Shown in pieces: positions 41,090 to 49,908 of a stretch of 64,000 bases of DNA. The notes under the pieces are model-generated. The model had not been told where the DNA came from, did no database searches, and saw only the letters and a program-made list of their open reading frames with translations. How positions within the stretch are numbered: the stretch's first letter is position 1; each line of letters starts with the position of its first letter. This DNA comes from an uncultured Bacteroidota bacterium (GTDB taxonomy: Bacteria > Bacteroidota > Bacteroidia > Chitinophagales > Chitinophagaceae): contig CAIPJS010000077.1 in NCBI GenBank assembly GCA_903865435.1, positions 20,526-84,525 of the forward strand, in the 5' to 3' direction. The position numbers were made by a program, and so were the translations under genes.

Positions 41090-41842
41090 TTATTTTTTAA
41101 ATAGCATCAACAAGGAACCTAAAAGAGTTAATACAATAATTAGTTTTCGGAAATGGGCTTCTTTTACTTTGTTAACTATTTTCAATCCCAAGAAAAATCC
41201 TATTATCAGGGTAGGCAATAAGAAGGCATCAATCTTTATACTTTCTAGGGTAATGTTTTTCCAAAAAAATATTTGGAAAGGCAGCTTGAATAAGTTCATG
41301 AATAAAAATATCCATGCGGCTGTTCCAATAAAGTCATTTTTTTCTAATCGCATAGCCAAAAAATATAAATTTGAAAACGCTCCCGCTAAATTGCCTAGCA
41401 TGGTGGTAATGCCCGAAGCAAGGCCCGTGCTGGCTACAAAGAAAGGGTGGGTAGGTACTTTTTTGGATTTTCGCAATTCCATAAAAATAATAATGACGAT
41501 TGTCATCAATATAATCACAGCCATTATTTTTCTAAAAACTATTTCATTCAGGTCTTTCCCAACATACATGCCAATTAAAATACCTGCCATCATCCAAGGA
41601 ACAATTTTCCAAAAATGGATCCATTGTGCATGTCGATGGTAATAGATTACTGCAGCAATATCAGCTATACACAATAGGGGCAGGATAATACCCGTAGAGG
41701 CTTTGCTACCAAATGCAAAAGCCATGATTGTTACACTAAGCATATCAATTCCCTTAAGTCCTGCTTTTCCAAGTCCTGTAAAAAAGGAAGCCAATAAAAT
41801 AAAGCCCCAGGTAGATAAAGAATAGAGTGCGATGGTGTTCAT
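41090..41842 (-). CDS. TSUP (TauE/SafE) family membrane transporter
   Basis: Two-fold TM repeat architecture with FTGLGKAGLKG and TTMLGNLAGAFSNLYFL motifs. Confidence 0.82.
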   Translation of the reverse strand: MNTIALYSLSTWGFILLASFFTGLGKAGLKGIDMLSVTIMAFAFGSKASTGIILPLLCIADIAAVIYYHRHAQWIHFWKIVPWMMAGILIGMYVGKDLNEIVFRKIMAVIILMTIVIIIFMELRKSKKVPTHPFFVASTGLASGITTMLGNLAGAFSNLYFLAMRLEKNDFIGTAAWIFLFMNLFKLPFQIFFWKNITLESIKIDAFLLPTLIIGFFLGLKIVNKVKEAHFRKLIIVLTLLGSLLMLFKK

Positions 41843-42612
41843 TTTATTTTTATAAATATTGAGTAGTCGTAAATATTTTTGCTTTCCATTTTTTCAAATA
41901 AAGCTTTATCAATCGAATAAAATTGTACTTGATCACCCACTTTAAACAAAGCTAATTTTGAAGGATTGTGATCAAAGATTTGAAGCGGGGTTCGGCCAAT
42001 AATTTGCCATCCACCAGGAGAATTTTTTGGATAAATTCCTGTCTGTGACCCAGCAATACCAACGCTTCCTGCCATTACATTTTGTCGAGGGGTAGCTTGT
42101 CTAGGCACTTGTATTTGATCATTTACATTGCCCATATAAGCAAAGCCTGGCATAAATCCCAAACAAAAAACATTGTATACTTCTTGGGTATGTATTTCAA
42201 CAATACTTTCAATAGATAGGTTTTTTAATTGTGCAATGGCTTCTAGATCTATTCCATATTCCAATTCGTAACAAACAGGCACTTTGATAATTTTATTTAC
42301 TGCAACATCTAGTTTTAAGTTTGTTGCTGCTATAATGGGGGGTAATTTATTTTGTACAAAACTTAAAGGGTCGATTTTTTCTGATCTATAAAATATTTCT
42401 ATATCATAAACAAGGGTTATGGTCTGATAAGCCGGTATAATATCTTTAATCCAACTATGAACGCTTTTTAATTCATGGCAGGCAGCAGTAATTTTCTTAA
42501 TATAAAGAATTGATTCTTTGGAAGGAGGCTCCAATATAGACAGCAAAATGGCATGGTCACCCAGATAATTCATTTGAAGTACTGTGCCTTTAAAAGCTGA
42601 TTCAGATTGCAT
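41839..42612 (-). CDS. pxpB: 5-oxoprolinase subunit PxpB (allophanate hydrolase subunit 1 family)
   Basis: VCYELEYGIDLEAIA, CLGFMPGFAYMG, SPGGWQIIGRTPLQIFD. Confidence 0.93.
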   Translation of the reverse strand: MQSESAFKGTVLQMNYLGDHAILLSILEPPSKESILYIKKITAACHELKSVHSWIKDIIPAYQTITLVYDIEIFYRSEKIDPLSFVQNKLPPIIAATNLKLDVAVNKIIKVPVCYELEYGIDLEAIAQLKNLSIESIVEIHTQEVYNVFCLGFMPGFAYMGNVNDQIQVPRQATPRQNVMAGSVGIAGSQTGIYPKNSPGGWQIIGRTPLQIFDHNPSKLALFKVGDQVQFYSIDKALFEKMESKNIYDYSIFIKIK

Positions 42613-42788
42613 GCCAAAAGGTAATAATATTTACGCTATTTATAAAAAAAAGCTCTTTTTTGGACGTTCAACACTTTATAAAACAAGCTAAAAAAGGTAT
42701 ATTTGAAATGATTAAAAACCGACCATAGCTGCTTTTAAACACTAAAGTTATCTTTAGATTTTTCTACTAGATTGATCAAAAACACAAA

Positions 42789-44177
42789 ATGAAAAACACA
42801 ATCAAGCGCCTACTGCTATTCCTTTCTTTTTTCATTTCAATTCAATTGCAATCGCAAGTTTTTACTACAAGCGCTAATGGCATTTTAAAATTTGAACAAA
42901 GTTCTTTTTCTAAAAGTCCCATTGCAACTTCTGAAAAAAATAACATTGCAACCATTACAGTAAAAGCGAATACTCAATTTCAGACCATCGAAGGATTTGG
43001 CTATGCTTTAACAGGTGGTGCTGCTCAATTAATAGATCAGTTGCCTGTTATCAAAAAAAATGCATTATTAAAAGAAATTTTTGGTAAAGGTCCAAAGGAT
43101 ATGGGCATAAGCTATATTAGAGTGAGCATGGGGGCCTCCGATTTAGATGCACATGTATTTAGTTATTGTGATTTGCTACAAGGAGCTACCGATAGTGCTT
43201 TATCGCATTTTTCATTGTCAGAAGATACTTTACATTTAATCCCTATTTTAAAAAGGGTATTGGCCATTCAACCTAATTTAAAAATAATGGCATCTCCATG
43301 GAGTCCTCCAATTTGGATGAAATCTAATTTAAATTCAATGGGCGGGTCTTTGCAAAAAAAATACTATGCTACTTATGCTAATTATTTTGTCAAGTATATT
43401 AGAACAATGCAGGAGCAGGGCATACCCATTTGTTCTATTACCATGCAAAATGAGCCAGAACATGGAGGCAACAATCCTAGCCTATTGATGAATGCACAGG
43501 AGCAAAAAGAATTTTTAAGAGATTTTCTAGGCCCTCTTTTCCAAAAAGAAAATATAAAAACTGAAATTGTTTTGTTTGATCACAATGCCGATCATCCCAA
43601 TTATCCCATTTCTATCTTAGATGATGCAAAAGCAAAATCTTATGCAGCAGCCACTGCTTTTCATTTGTATTTAGGCACAGAGGCGGCTCTCTCAGAAGTG
43701 CATGCAAAACATCCCGATAAAAAAATATATTTTACAGAACAATGGACAGGAGCCAAAAGTGATTTTGATGGTGATTTTATGTGGCATTTAGAACATATTG
43801 TTTTAGGTACCATTCAAAACTGGAGCAGCGTTGTTTTAGAATGGAATTTAGCCAATGATGCTAAGTATGCACCCCATACACCCGGTGGTTGTACCGAATG
43901 TAAAGGTGCTTTCACGATACAAGATGCATCAATTAACAGGAATGTGAGTTATTATATTATTGCACAAATTTCAAAATACATTGAACCTGGTGCAGTGAGA
44001 ACCGAAAGCATATCTGATGATGCGGCAATTAAAACAGTAAGCTTTAATTTAAAGAATGGCAAGAAAGCTTTGTTGGTATTAAATAAATCGGCGGCGAAGA
44101 AGATAGTGGTGCAAGAGGGGTCTATTCATTTAAACTTTACAATGCCTGAAAAGTCGGCTGCTACAATAATTTGGTAA
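42789..44177 (+). CDS. Glycoside hydrolase family 30 protein
   Basis: FQTIEGFGYALTGGAA; acid/base ITMQNEPEHGG; nucleophile region IYFTEQWTG; signal peptide. Confidence 0.92.
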   Translation: MKNTIKRLLLFLSFFISIQLQSQVFTTSANGILKFEQSSFSKSPIATSEKNNIATITVKANTQFQTIEGFGYALTGGAAQLIDQLPVIKKNALLKEIFGKGPKDMGISYIRVSMGASDLDAHVFSYCDLLQGATDSALSHFSLSEDTLHLIPILKRVLAIQPNLKIMASPWSPPIWMKSNLNSMGGSLQKKYYATYANYFVKYIRTMQEQGIPICSITMQNEPEHGGNNPSLLMNAQEQKEFLRDFLGPLFQKENIKTEIVLFDHNADHPNYPISILDDAKAKSYAAATAFHLYLGTEAALSEVHAKHPDKKIYFTEQWTGAKSDFDGDFMWHLEHIVLGTIQNWSSVVLEWNLANDAKYAPHTPGGCTECKGAFTIQDASINRNVSYYIIAQISKYIEPGAVRTESISDDAAIKTVSFNLKNGKKALLVLNKSAAKKIVVQEGSIHLNFTMPEKSAATIIW

Positions 44178-44208
44178 AATATTTGTGAACTATATAAAAA
44201 TTGATGGT

Positions 44209-46485
44209 ATGAAAAATAAAATGTTGATGGTGTTTACTTTATTGATGGTTAATTATTCATTTGCACAAATCAGTAAACAAGCAACCATGCATGCATTTGT
44301 AAACCAATTGCTTGCTAAAATGACTTTGGAAGAAAAATTAGGACAATTAAACCTACCTGCATCAAGTGATTTTGTAACGGGTGCGGTGAGTAGTTCTGAT
44401 ATTGCACAAAAAGTGAAAGATGGTAAAGTGGGTGGCGTTTTTAATATCAGATCTGTGACTAAAATTAAAGAGTTACAAGAGTATGCTGTTAAAAATACAA
44501 GACTGCACATCCCATTGTTATTTGGCATGGATGTGATTCATGGTTACAAAACAATTTTTCCTATTCCTTTAGGGATGTCAGCAACCTGGGACATGTCATT
44601 GATTGAGCGCTCGGCTCGAATTGCGGCAAGCGAAGCCAGCGCTGATGGTATTATGTGGACTTTTTCACCCATGGTTGATTTAACTCGAGATCCACGTTGG
44701 GGTAGAACTTCAGAGGGGAATGGTGAAGATGCTTTTTTAAGTTCTGCTATTGCTAAAGCTATGGTGCATGGGTATCAGGGTGATGATTTGTCTTTGAAAA
44801 ATACCATCATGTCCTGCGTGAAACATTATGCATTGTATGGTGCAGCCGAAGGTGGCCGTGATTACAATACTACGGATATGAGTCGCATCAGAATGTACAA
44901 TGAATATTTTCCTCCTTATAAAGCAGCAGTGGATGCAGGCGTGAAATCTGTTATGGTTTCATTTAATGAAATTGATGGCGTACCCGCATCTGGTAACAAA
45001 TGGTTGGTAGATGATGTGCTGCGTAAGCAATGGAAATTCAATGGATTTGTGGTTTCAGATTATACGGGCATTCCCGAAATGGTGAACCATGGTATAGGTG
45101 ATTTTAAAACAGTAAATGAAAAAGCATTATTGGCAGGTGTGGATATGGACATGGTAGGTGAAGGCTTTTTAAATATGTTTAAAAAATCTTTAAAAGAAGG
45201 AAAAATTACACAAGCGCAGATTGATAAAGCTTGCGAGCGCATTTTAATTTCTAAATATGAATTGGGGTTGTTTGATGATCCCTATAGATACTGTGATGAA
45301 AAAAGGTCTGCAACAGAAGTATTTACTCCCAAAAACAGAATGGATGCTAGAGAGATTGCAGCGCAAAGTTTTGTATTGCTAAAGAACAATAATAATTTAT
45401 TGCCACTTGCCAAAGGTAAAAAAATTGCTTTGGTGGGGCCGTTAGCCAATGCTAAAGAAAACATGACAGGTACTTGGAGTGTGGGTGCCGACAATTCAAA
45501 GTCTATTTCTTTATTACAAGGTTTGACTGAAGTTGTAGGTAGTTATGGCAAAGTTTCTTATGCTGCAGGATCCAACTTGGAAGATGATGCTGAATTACAA
45601 AAGCGTGAAACCATGTTTGGAAAAGAAATGGCAAGAGACAATAGAACTGCCGAACAATTACTTCAAGAAGCAGTAACAGTAAGTGCAGATGCAGATGTGA
45701 TTGTTGCTGCTTTAGGAGAAGGTGCAGAGAGTAGTGGAGAGAGCGCTTCTCGTTCTAATTTAGATTTGCCAGCAGTGCAACAAAAATTATTAAAAGCTTT
45801 ATTGGCAACAGGTAAGCCAGTAGTATTGGTTTTATTCAATGGCCGTCCACTTACTTTAACTTGGGAAGATGCCAATGTTCCAGCAATTTTAGATGTATGG
45901 TTTGGTGGTTCTGAAGCAGGCTATGCCATTGCAGATGTATTAATGGGTAAAGTAAATCCTTCAGGTAAATTAAGTATGAGCTTCCCACAAAATGTAGGTC
46001 AAATACCATTGTATTACAACCATAAAAATACAGGCCGTCCTTTAGGCAAATGGTTTTCTAAGTTTCAATCTAATTATTTAGATGTAAGCAATGAACCCTT
46101 GTATTCTTTTGGATATGGTTTAAGCTATTCAAAATTCGAATACAGTCATTTTGCAGTATCTGATACGCTATTAAAAGGCAATAAGAAATTAACAGCTACA
46201 GTGGAAGTGAAAAACACAAGTAACACAGCAGGTAAGGAAGTGGTGCAAATGTATATAAGAGATGTAGTAGGATCGGTGACTAGACCTGTTGAAGAATTAA
46301 AGGGTTTTCAAAAAATAGACCTGGCTTCAGGGGAAACAAAAAAAGTGATTTTTGAAATTACGCCTGAGTTATTGAAATTTTATAACACGGATTTAAAATA
46401 TGATTGGGAGTCGGGAGATTTTCAAATCATGGTAGGCCCTAATTCAAGAGAAGTACAAAAGCTTAAAATAAATTGGACGAAATAG
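44209..46485 (+). CDS. Glycoside hydrolase family 3 (BglX-like beta-glucosidase)
   Basis: Signal peptide; KHYALYGAAEGGRDYN; nucleophile GFVVSDYTG; C-terminal FnIII-like domain. Confidence 0.94.
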   Translation: MKNKMLMVFTLLMVNYSFAQISKQATMHAFVNQLLAKMTLEEKLGQLNLPASSDFVTGAVSSSDIAQKVKDGKVGGVFNIRSVTKIKELQEYAVKNTRLHIPLLFGMDVIHGYKTIFPIPLGMSATWDMSLIERSARIAASEASADGIMWTFSPMVDLTRDPRWGRTSEGNGEDAFLSSAIAKAMVHGYQGDDLSLKNTIMSCVKHYALYGAAEGGRDYNTTDMSRIRMYNEYFPPYKAAVDAGVKSVMVSFNEIDGVPASGNKWLVDDVLRKQWKFNGFVVSDYTGIPEMVNHGIGDFKTVNEKALLAGVDMDMVGEGFLNMFKKSLKEGKITQAQIDKACERILISKYELGLFDDPYRYCDEKRSATEVFTPKNRMDAREIAAQSFVLLKNNNNLLPLAKGKKIALVGPLANAKENMTGTWSVGADNSKSISLLQGLTEVVGSYGKVSYAAGSNLEDDAELQKRETMFGKEMARDNRTAEQLLQEAVTVSADADVIVAALGEGAESSGESASRSNLDLPAVQQKLLKALLATGKPVVLVLFNGRPLTLTWEDANVPAILDVWFGGSEAGYAIADVLMGKVNPSGKLSMSFPQNVGQIPLYYNHKNTGRPLGKWFSKFQSNYLDVSNEPLYSFGYGLSYSKFEYSHFAVSDTLLKGNKKLTATVEVKNTSNTAGKEVVQMYIRDVVGSVTRPVEELKGFQKIDLASGETKKVIFEITPELLKFYNTDLKYDWESGDFQIMVGPNSREVQKLKINWTK

Positions 46486-46615
46486 GTAAATTATATTAGA
46501 AATTAATTTACCAGGAACCATACAAATAAATATCTATGATATTTATTTGATAAATATTTAGAGGTATGGTTCTGGGTAAATTATATTAGAAATTAATTTA
46601 CCAGGAACCATACAA
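46485..46615. repeat. 41-bp perfect direct repeat plus an inverted degenerate copy between bglX and Nudix gene
   Basis: 46485-46525 = 46575-46615; an inverted ~20-bp copy (GTATGGTTCTGGGTAAATTA) overlaps the left side of copy 2. Confidence 0.9.
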
Positions 46616-47389
46616 GCCCTCTTTTAATGCCTTTTGATATTTCTTATCATTGAAAGTGTATAAAAAGGGGGATTTGTGTGCACCGCCTTTTCTAGCTTCA
46701 TTTAATTTATTTAAAATTCCAAAGCCCAACATTTTTCTTTGAAAATTGCGGCGGTCTAGGGGTTTGTTTAAAATGGTCTCGTATAATTTCTGCAATTCCG
46801 GCATGGTAAATTTCTTAGGCAGTAAGTTTTTACCAATAGGTAGATAAGCTAATTGTGTTCTAAGGCTTTCCAATGCTTTTTGAATAATTGCACCATGATC
46901 ATGTTCAATGGGAAGATGCTTGACCTGCTCAATACCTTTCCAATCATACACAGAATTAATAGGATCATTTTGAATAGAGAAGTTGGTATAATCAATTAAG
47001 GCAAAATAACCTACGGAAACGAATCTTTGTATCATACAATGGTCCTTGGGTATTTTAGATCCATACTGCTCAAAAGTGGTCTTATGTACTGAGGCATCGG
47101 TTCTATTAGGTTGACCAAAAACATCAAATTGTTTAAGGTATATATCATTCAATCCTGTTCTTTCAAGTAAGACGCGATAAGCTGCATCATTTATATCTTC
47201 AGATTTAAGCACAAAGCCCCCAGGGAGGGTCCATTTGTTGCTTTTGGCACTATCTAATAAAAGTAGCTTCAGTGTATTTTCATGGAATCCAAAAATGACG
47301 CAATCGATGGAAATGCCTGGCAAGAAGAGTTCATTCCCTTTGACAAGGAATTGCTTAAGGCTGGCTGGAAGGGCAGGGGTTTTGGACAT
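46598..47389 (-). CDS. Nudix-domain protein with C-terminal winged-helix-like region (predicted transcriptional regulator)
   Basis: WTLPGGFVLKSEDINDAAYRVLLERTGL (Nudix box degraded) and C-terminal FTMPELQKLYETILNKPLDRRNFQRKML. Confidence 0.85.
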   Translation of the reverse strand: MSKTPALPASLKQFLVKGNELFLPGISIDCVIFGFHENTLKLLLLDSAKSNKWTLPGGFVLKSEDINDAAYRVLLERTGLNDIYLKQFDVFGQPNRTDASVHKTTFEQYGSKIPKDHCMIQRFVSVGYFALIDYTNFSIQNDPINSVYDWKGIEQVKHLPIEHDHGAIIQKALESLRTQLAYLPIGKNLLPKKFTMPELQKLYETILNKPLDRRNFQRKMLGFGILNKLNEARKGGAHKSPFLYTFNDKKYQKALKEGLYGSW

Positions 47390-47507
47390 GGTTTAAAGAT
47401 AGAAAAATTAGGCAATTTGAACCAATTTATTTAGATTGTGTCTGTGTAACGCAATGATGAACTGAATCATCAGCTATCATTATCAATTTTATCTTTAATT
47501 ATATACT

Positions 47508-48437
47508 ATGAATACTAGAAGAAAATTTTTACAACAAGCTGCTACCTTATCCATTGGAGGAACTTTATTAAGCCATTCAAGTTGGGCGAATGCATTTGCA
47601 GGACCTAATTTACCTGCACCAGGTATACAATTATTCACTTTATTTAATGAAATGGATATAGATACGGTGGGTGCTTTGCAAAAAGTGGCTGCAGCGGGCT
47701 ATAAAAATATTGAGTCTGCTTTTAGTAAGCAGTCTGGTTTCTATGGTAAAAAACCTAAAGAGTTTAAAAGTTTATTAAAGGATATGGGTATGGATTGGCG
47801 TTCGCATCATGTGGTAGGTGCTCCATTGCGTTTACCGCCAGGGTACAAATTACCCTTGGGTCCTGATGGGCAACCCGTCAAGTTTCCAGTAATGAAAAAT
47901 TTGAGAGACAATAGTCAAGAGTTGGTGGATATGGTAGCAGAAGCAGGAATTGAATATATTGTATGTGCTAATATCCCAATTAATTCTGCTGATGAAATTA
48001 AAGAGGCTGCAGCTATCTTGCAAAAAGCAGGGGAGCAGGCGAAAAAAGCGGGTTTGCAATTAGTGTATCATAACCATGCTACAGAATTTAATACAACCGA
48101 CGGAATTGTTTCTTATGATTATTTTTTAACCCAAATAACTGCTGACATTTTAAAAATGGAATTGGATTTAGGATGGGTATTTAAAGCCAAAAAAAATCCG
48201 GTGGATATATTTAAAAATAATAAAGGTCGTTTCCCATTACTACATGTAAAAGATATGGATGCTGCTGGCAATATTGTTCCTTTTGGTACTGGCTCATATG
48301 ATTTCAAAGAAACCTTTAAAAATGTAGATATAGCTGGAATGAAGTATTATTTCTTAGAGCAAGATTTCCCTAAAAATCCGTTTGAAGATATTAAAACAAG
48401 TATTGATAAGTTTGAAATTTTCAAGAAAACTTTATAA
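47508..48437 (+). CDS. Tat-exported sugar phosphate isomerase/epimerase (xylose isomerase-like TIM barrel)
   Basis: Twin-Arg leader MNTRRKFLQQAA; GIQLFTL, YHNHATEF, LDLGWV motifs. Confidence 0.9.
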   Translation: MNTRRKFLQQAATLSIGGTLLSHSSWANAFAGPNLPAPGIQLFTLFNEMDIDTVGALQKVAAAGYKNIESAFSKQSGFYGKKPKEFKSLLKDMGMDWRSHHVVGAPLRLPPGYKLPLGPDGQPVKFPVMKNLRDNSQELVDMVAEAGIEYIVCANIPINSADEIKEAAAILQKAGEQAKKAGLQLVYHNHATEFNTTDGIVSYDYFLTQITADILKMELDLGWVFKAKKNPVDIFKNNKGRFPLLHVKDMDAAGNIVPFGTGSYDFKETFKNVDIAGMKYYFLEQDFPKNPFEDIKTSIDKFEIFKKTL

Positions 48438-48514
48438 GAATTAGAATAAGTAAAATGATAAAAATACAATAGATAGTACAATTGTCCCCCAAAGCATACT
48501 TCTGTGGGTATTAA

Positions 48515-48543
48515 AAAAGCACTCCTCAAAAGGGAGTGCTTTT
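48515..48543. terminator. Intrinsic terminator
   Basis: AAAAGCACTCC / GGGAGTGCTTTT hairpin. Confidence 0.75.
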
Positions 48544-48573
48544 ATTGTATAAGTATTTTTGAATTCAGTTAGA

Positions 48574-48608
48574 TTGAATTGAAGTGAATTGAATTGAATT
48601 GAAGTGAA
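48574..48608. repeat. Pentanucleotide microsatellite (TTGAA/GTGAA)x7
   Basis: TTGAA TTGAA GTGAA TTGAA TTGAA TTGAA GTGAA. Confidence 0.9.
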
Positions 48609-48635
48609 TCAATAATTCCTTCAATAACATAATCA

Positions 48636-49826
48636 CTAATCAATCACCTGCTCTGTAATCTTTCCTGTGGTCTTATTTTTTAAGATTAGTTTCTTTGTAC
48701 CATAGTGGGTCATTTCTTCTTTAATTAAATAATGATCCTTATCGTACTCTACTAAATGACTTTCTTTAGATAAACCTGTTTTTCCTCTCCAAATATCTAA
48801 TTTAACGGGCTCCCATAATTTAGATTTAGCAGAACGGTAAGCAGCATCTAATACACAGTTTACAATATAACCATCGTAAAAAGTTTCTTTAGGGGCTTGG
48901 CCTTTTTCCATAGAGTTAAACATATCCATGAACATATGGTTATAACCTAATTCATTTAATTCATCACCCACTGGGAATAACCAACCACTATTACTTTCCG
49001 ATTTTTCTGAAATATAATCTCCGCCTTTTCCTGTAGTGAACATTTCAAAACCTGTTCTTAAAAAACTATTAATCCAAATAGTGCCCTCTGTTCCCATTAC
49101 TTCATCTCTTAAATCCAAACCACCCCTAAATGTCCAGCTTACTTCAAACTGACCAATAGCGCCATTCTCATACTTAACTAGTCCAATAGCATGGTCTTCT
49201 GCATCAATAGGTTTTACTTGCGTATCTGCCCAACACATTACCTCTACTGGTTTAATATCTTTTCCAATATATGATCTTGAAATTTCTACGCAATGGCAGC
49301 CTAGGTCTAAAATACAACCACCACCTGCTTGTTCAATATCCCAGAACCAATCACTATGTGGGCCAGGATGTGTTTCACGAGACTTCGCCCATAAAATTCT
49401 TCCTACTGCACCTTCCTTCACAGATTGGTTGGCTTTAATAAATTTAGGAGTATATACCAAGTCTTCTAAATAACCATTGAATATGCCTGCTTCTTCCACA
49501 GCAACTAACATTCTTTTTGCTTCTTCACCATTACGACCTAATGGTTTAGTAGTCATCACTGCTTTTTTATGTTTGCAACATAACATCACGGCTATCTCAT
49601 GAATATTATTGGGAAGGGCAATACATACCACATCCACATCGGGGTGGGAGATAGCTGCTTCCATATCGGTAGTCCAATGAGCACAACCATAATCTGCAGC
49701 AAACTTTGTGGCAGACTCTTCACGTCGAGCATAAATACTTACTACTTTATCTTTACTTCTATAACCTTGTAAAGCATCGGCGTAAAAACGCCCAATAAAT
49801 CCTGCTCCTAACATTGCAATACGCAT
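48636..49826 (-). CDS. Gfo/Idh/MocA family oxidoreductase
   Basis: N-terminal Rossmann MLGAGFIGRFYADAL; TTKPLGRNGEEAKRM; GGGCILDLGCHCVEI. Confidence 0.92.
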   Translation of the reverse strand: MRIAMLGAGFIGRFYADALQGYRSKDKVVSIYARREESATKFAADYGCAHWTTDMEAAISHPDVDVVCIALPNNIHEIAVMLCCKHKKAVMTTKPLGRNGEEAKRMLVAVEEAGIFNGYLEDLVYTPKFIKANQSVKEGAVGRILWAKSRETHPGPHSDWFWDIEQAGGGCILDLGCHCVEISRSYIGKDIKPVEVMCWADTQVKPIDAEDHAIGLVKYENGAIGQFEVSWTFRGGLDLRDEVMGTEGTIWINSFLRTGFEMFTTGKGGDYISEKSESNSGWLFPVGDELNELGYNHMFMDMFNSMEKGQAPKETFYDGYIVNCVLDAAYRSAKSKLWEPVKLDIWRGKTGLSKESHLVEYDKDHYLIKEEMTHYGTKKLILKNKTTGKITEQVID

Positions 49827-49908
49827 CTTTAATAAATTTTAGTTTTTATAATTGTTTTTTGTTTAAATACGATTTAGATTTTCCTTGTTTAGTTTATTAT
49901 TAAAAATA

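Noticed and set aside
41070-41642. 190-aa plus-strand ORF
   Set aside because: Fully antisense to the well-supported TSUP gene; composition reflects the complementary strand, no family pattern.
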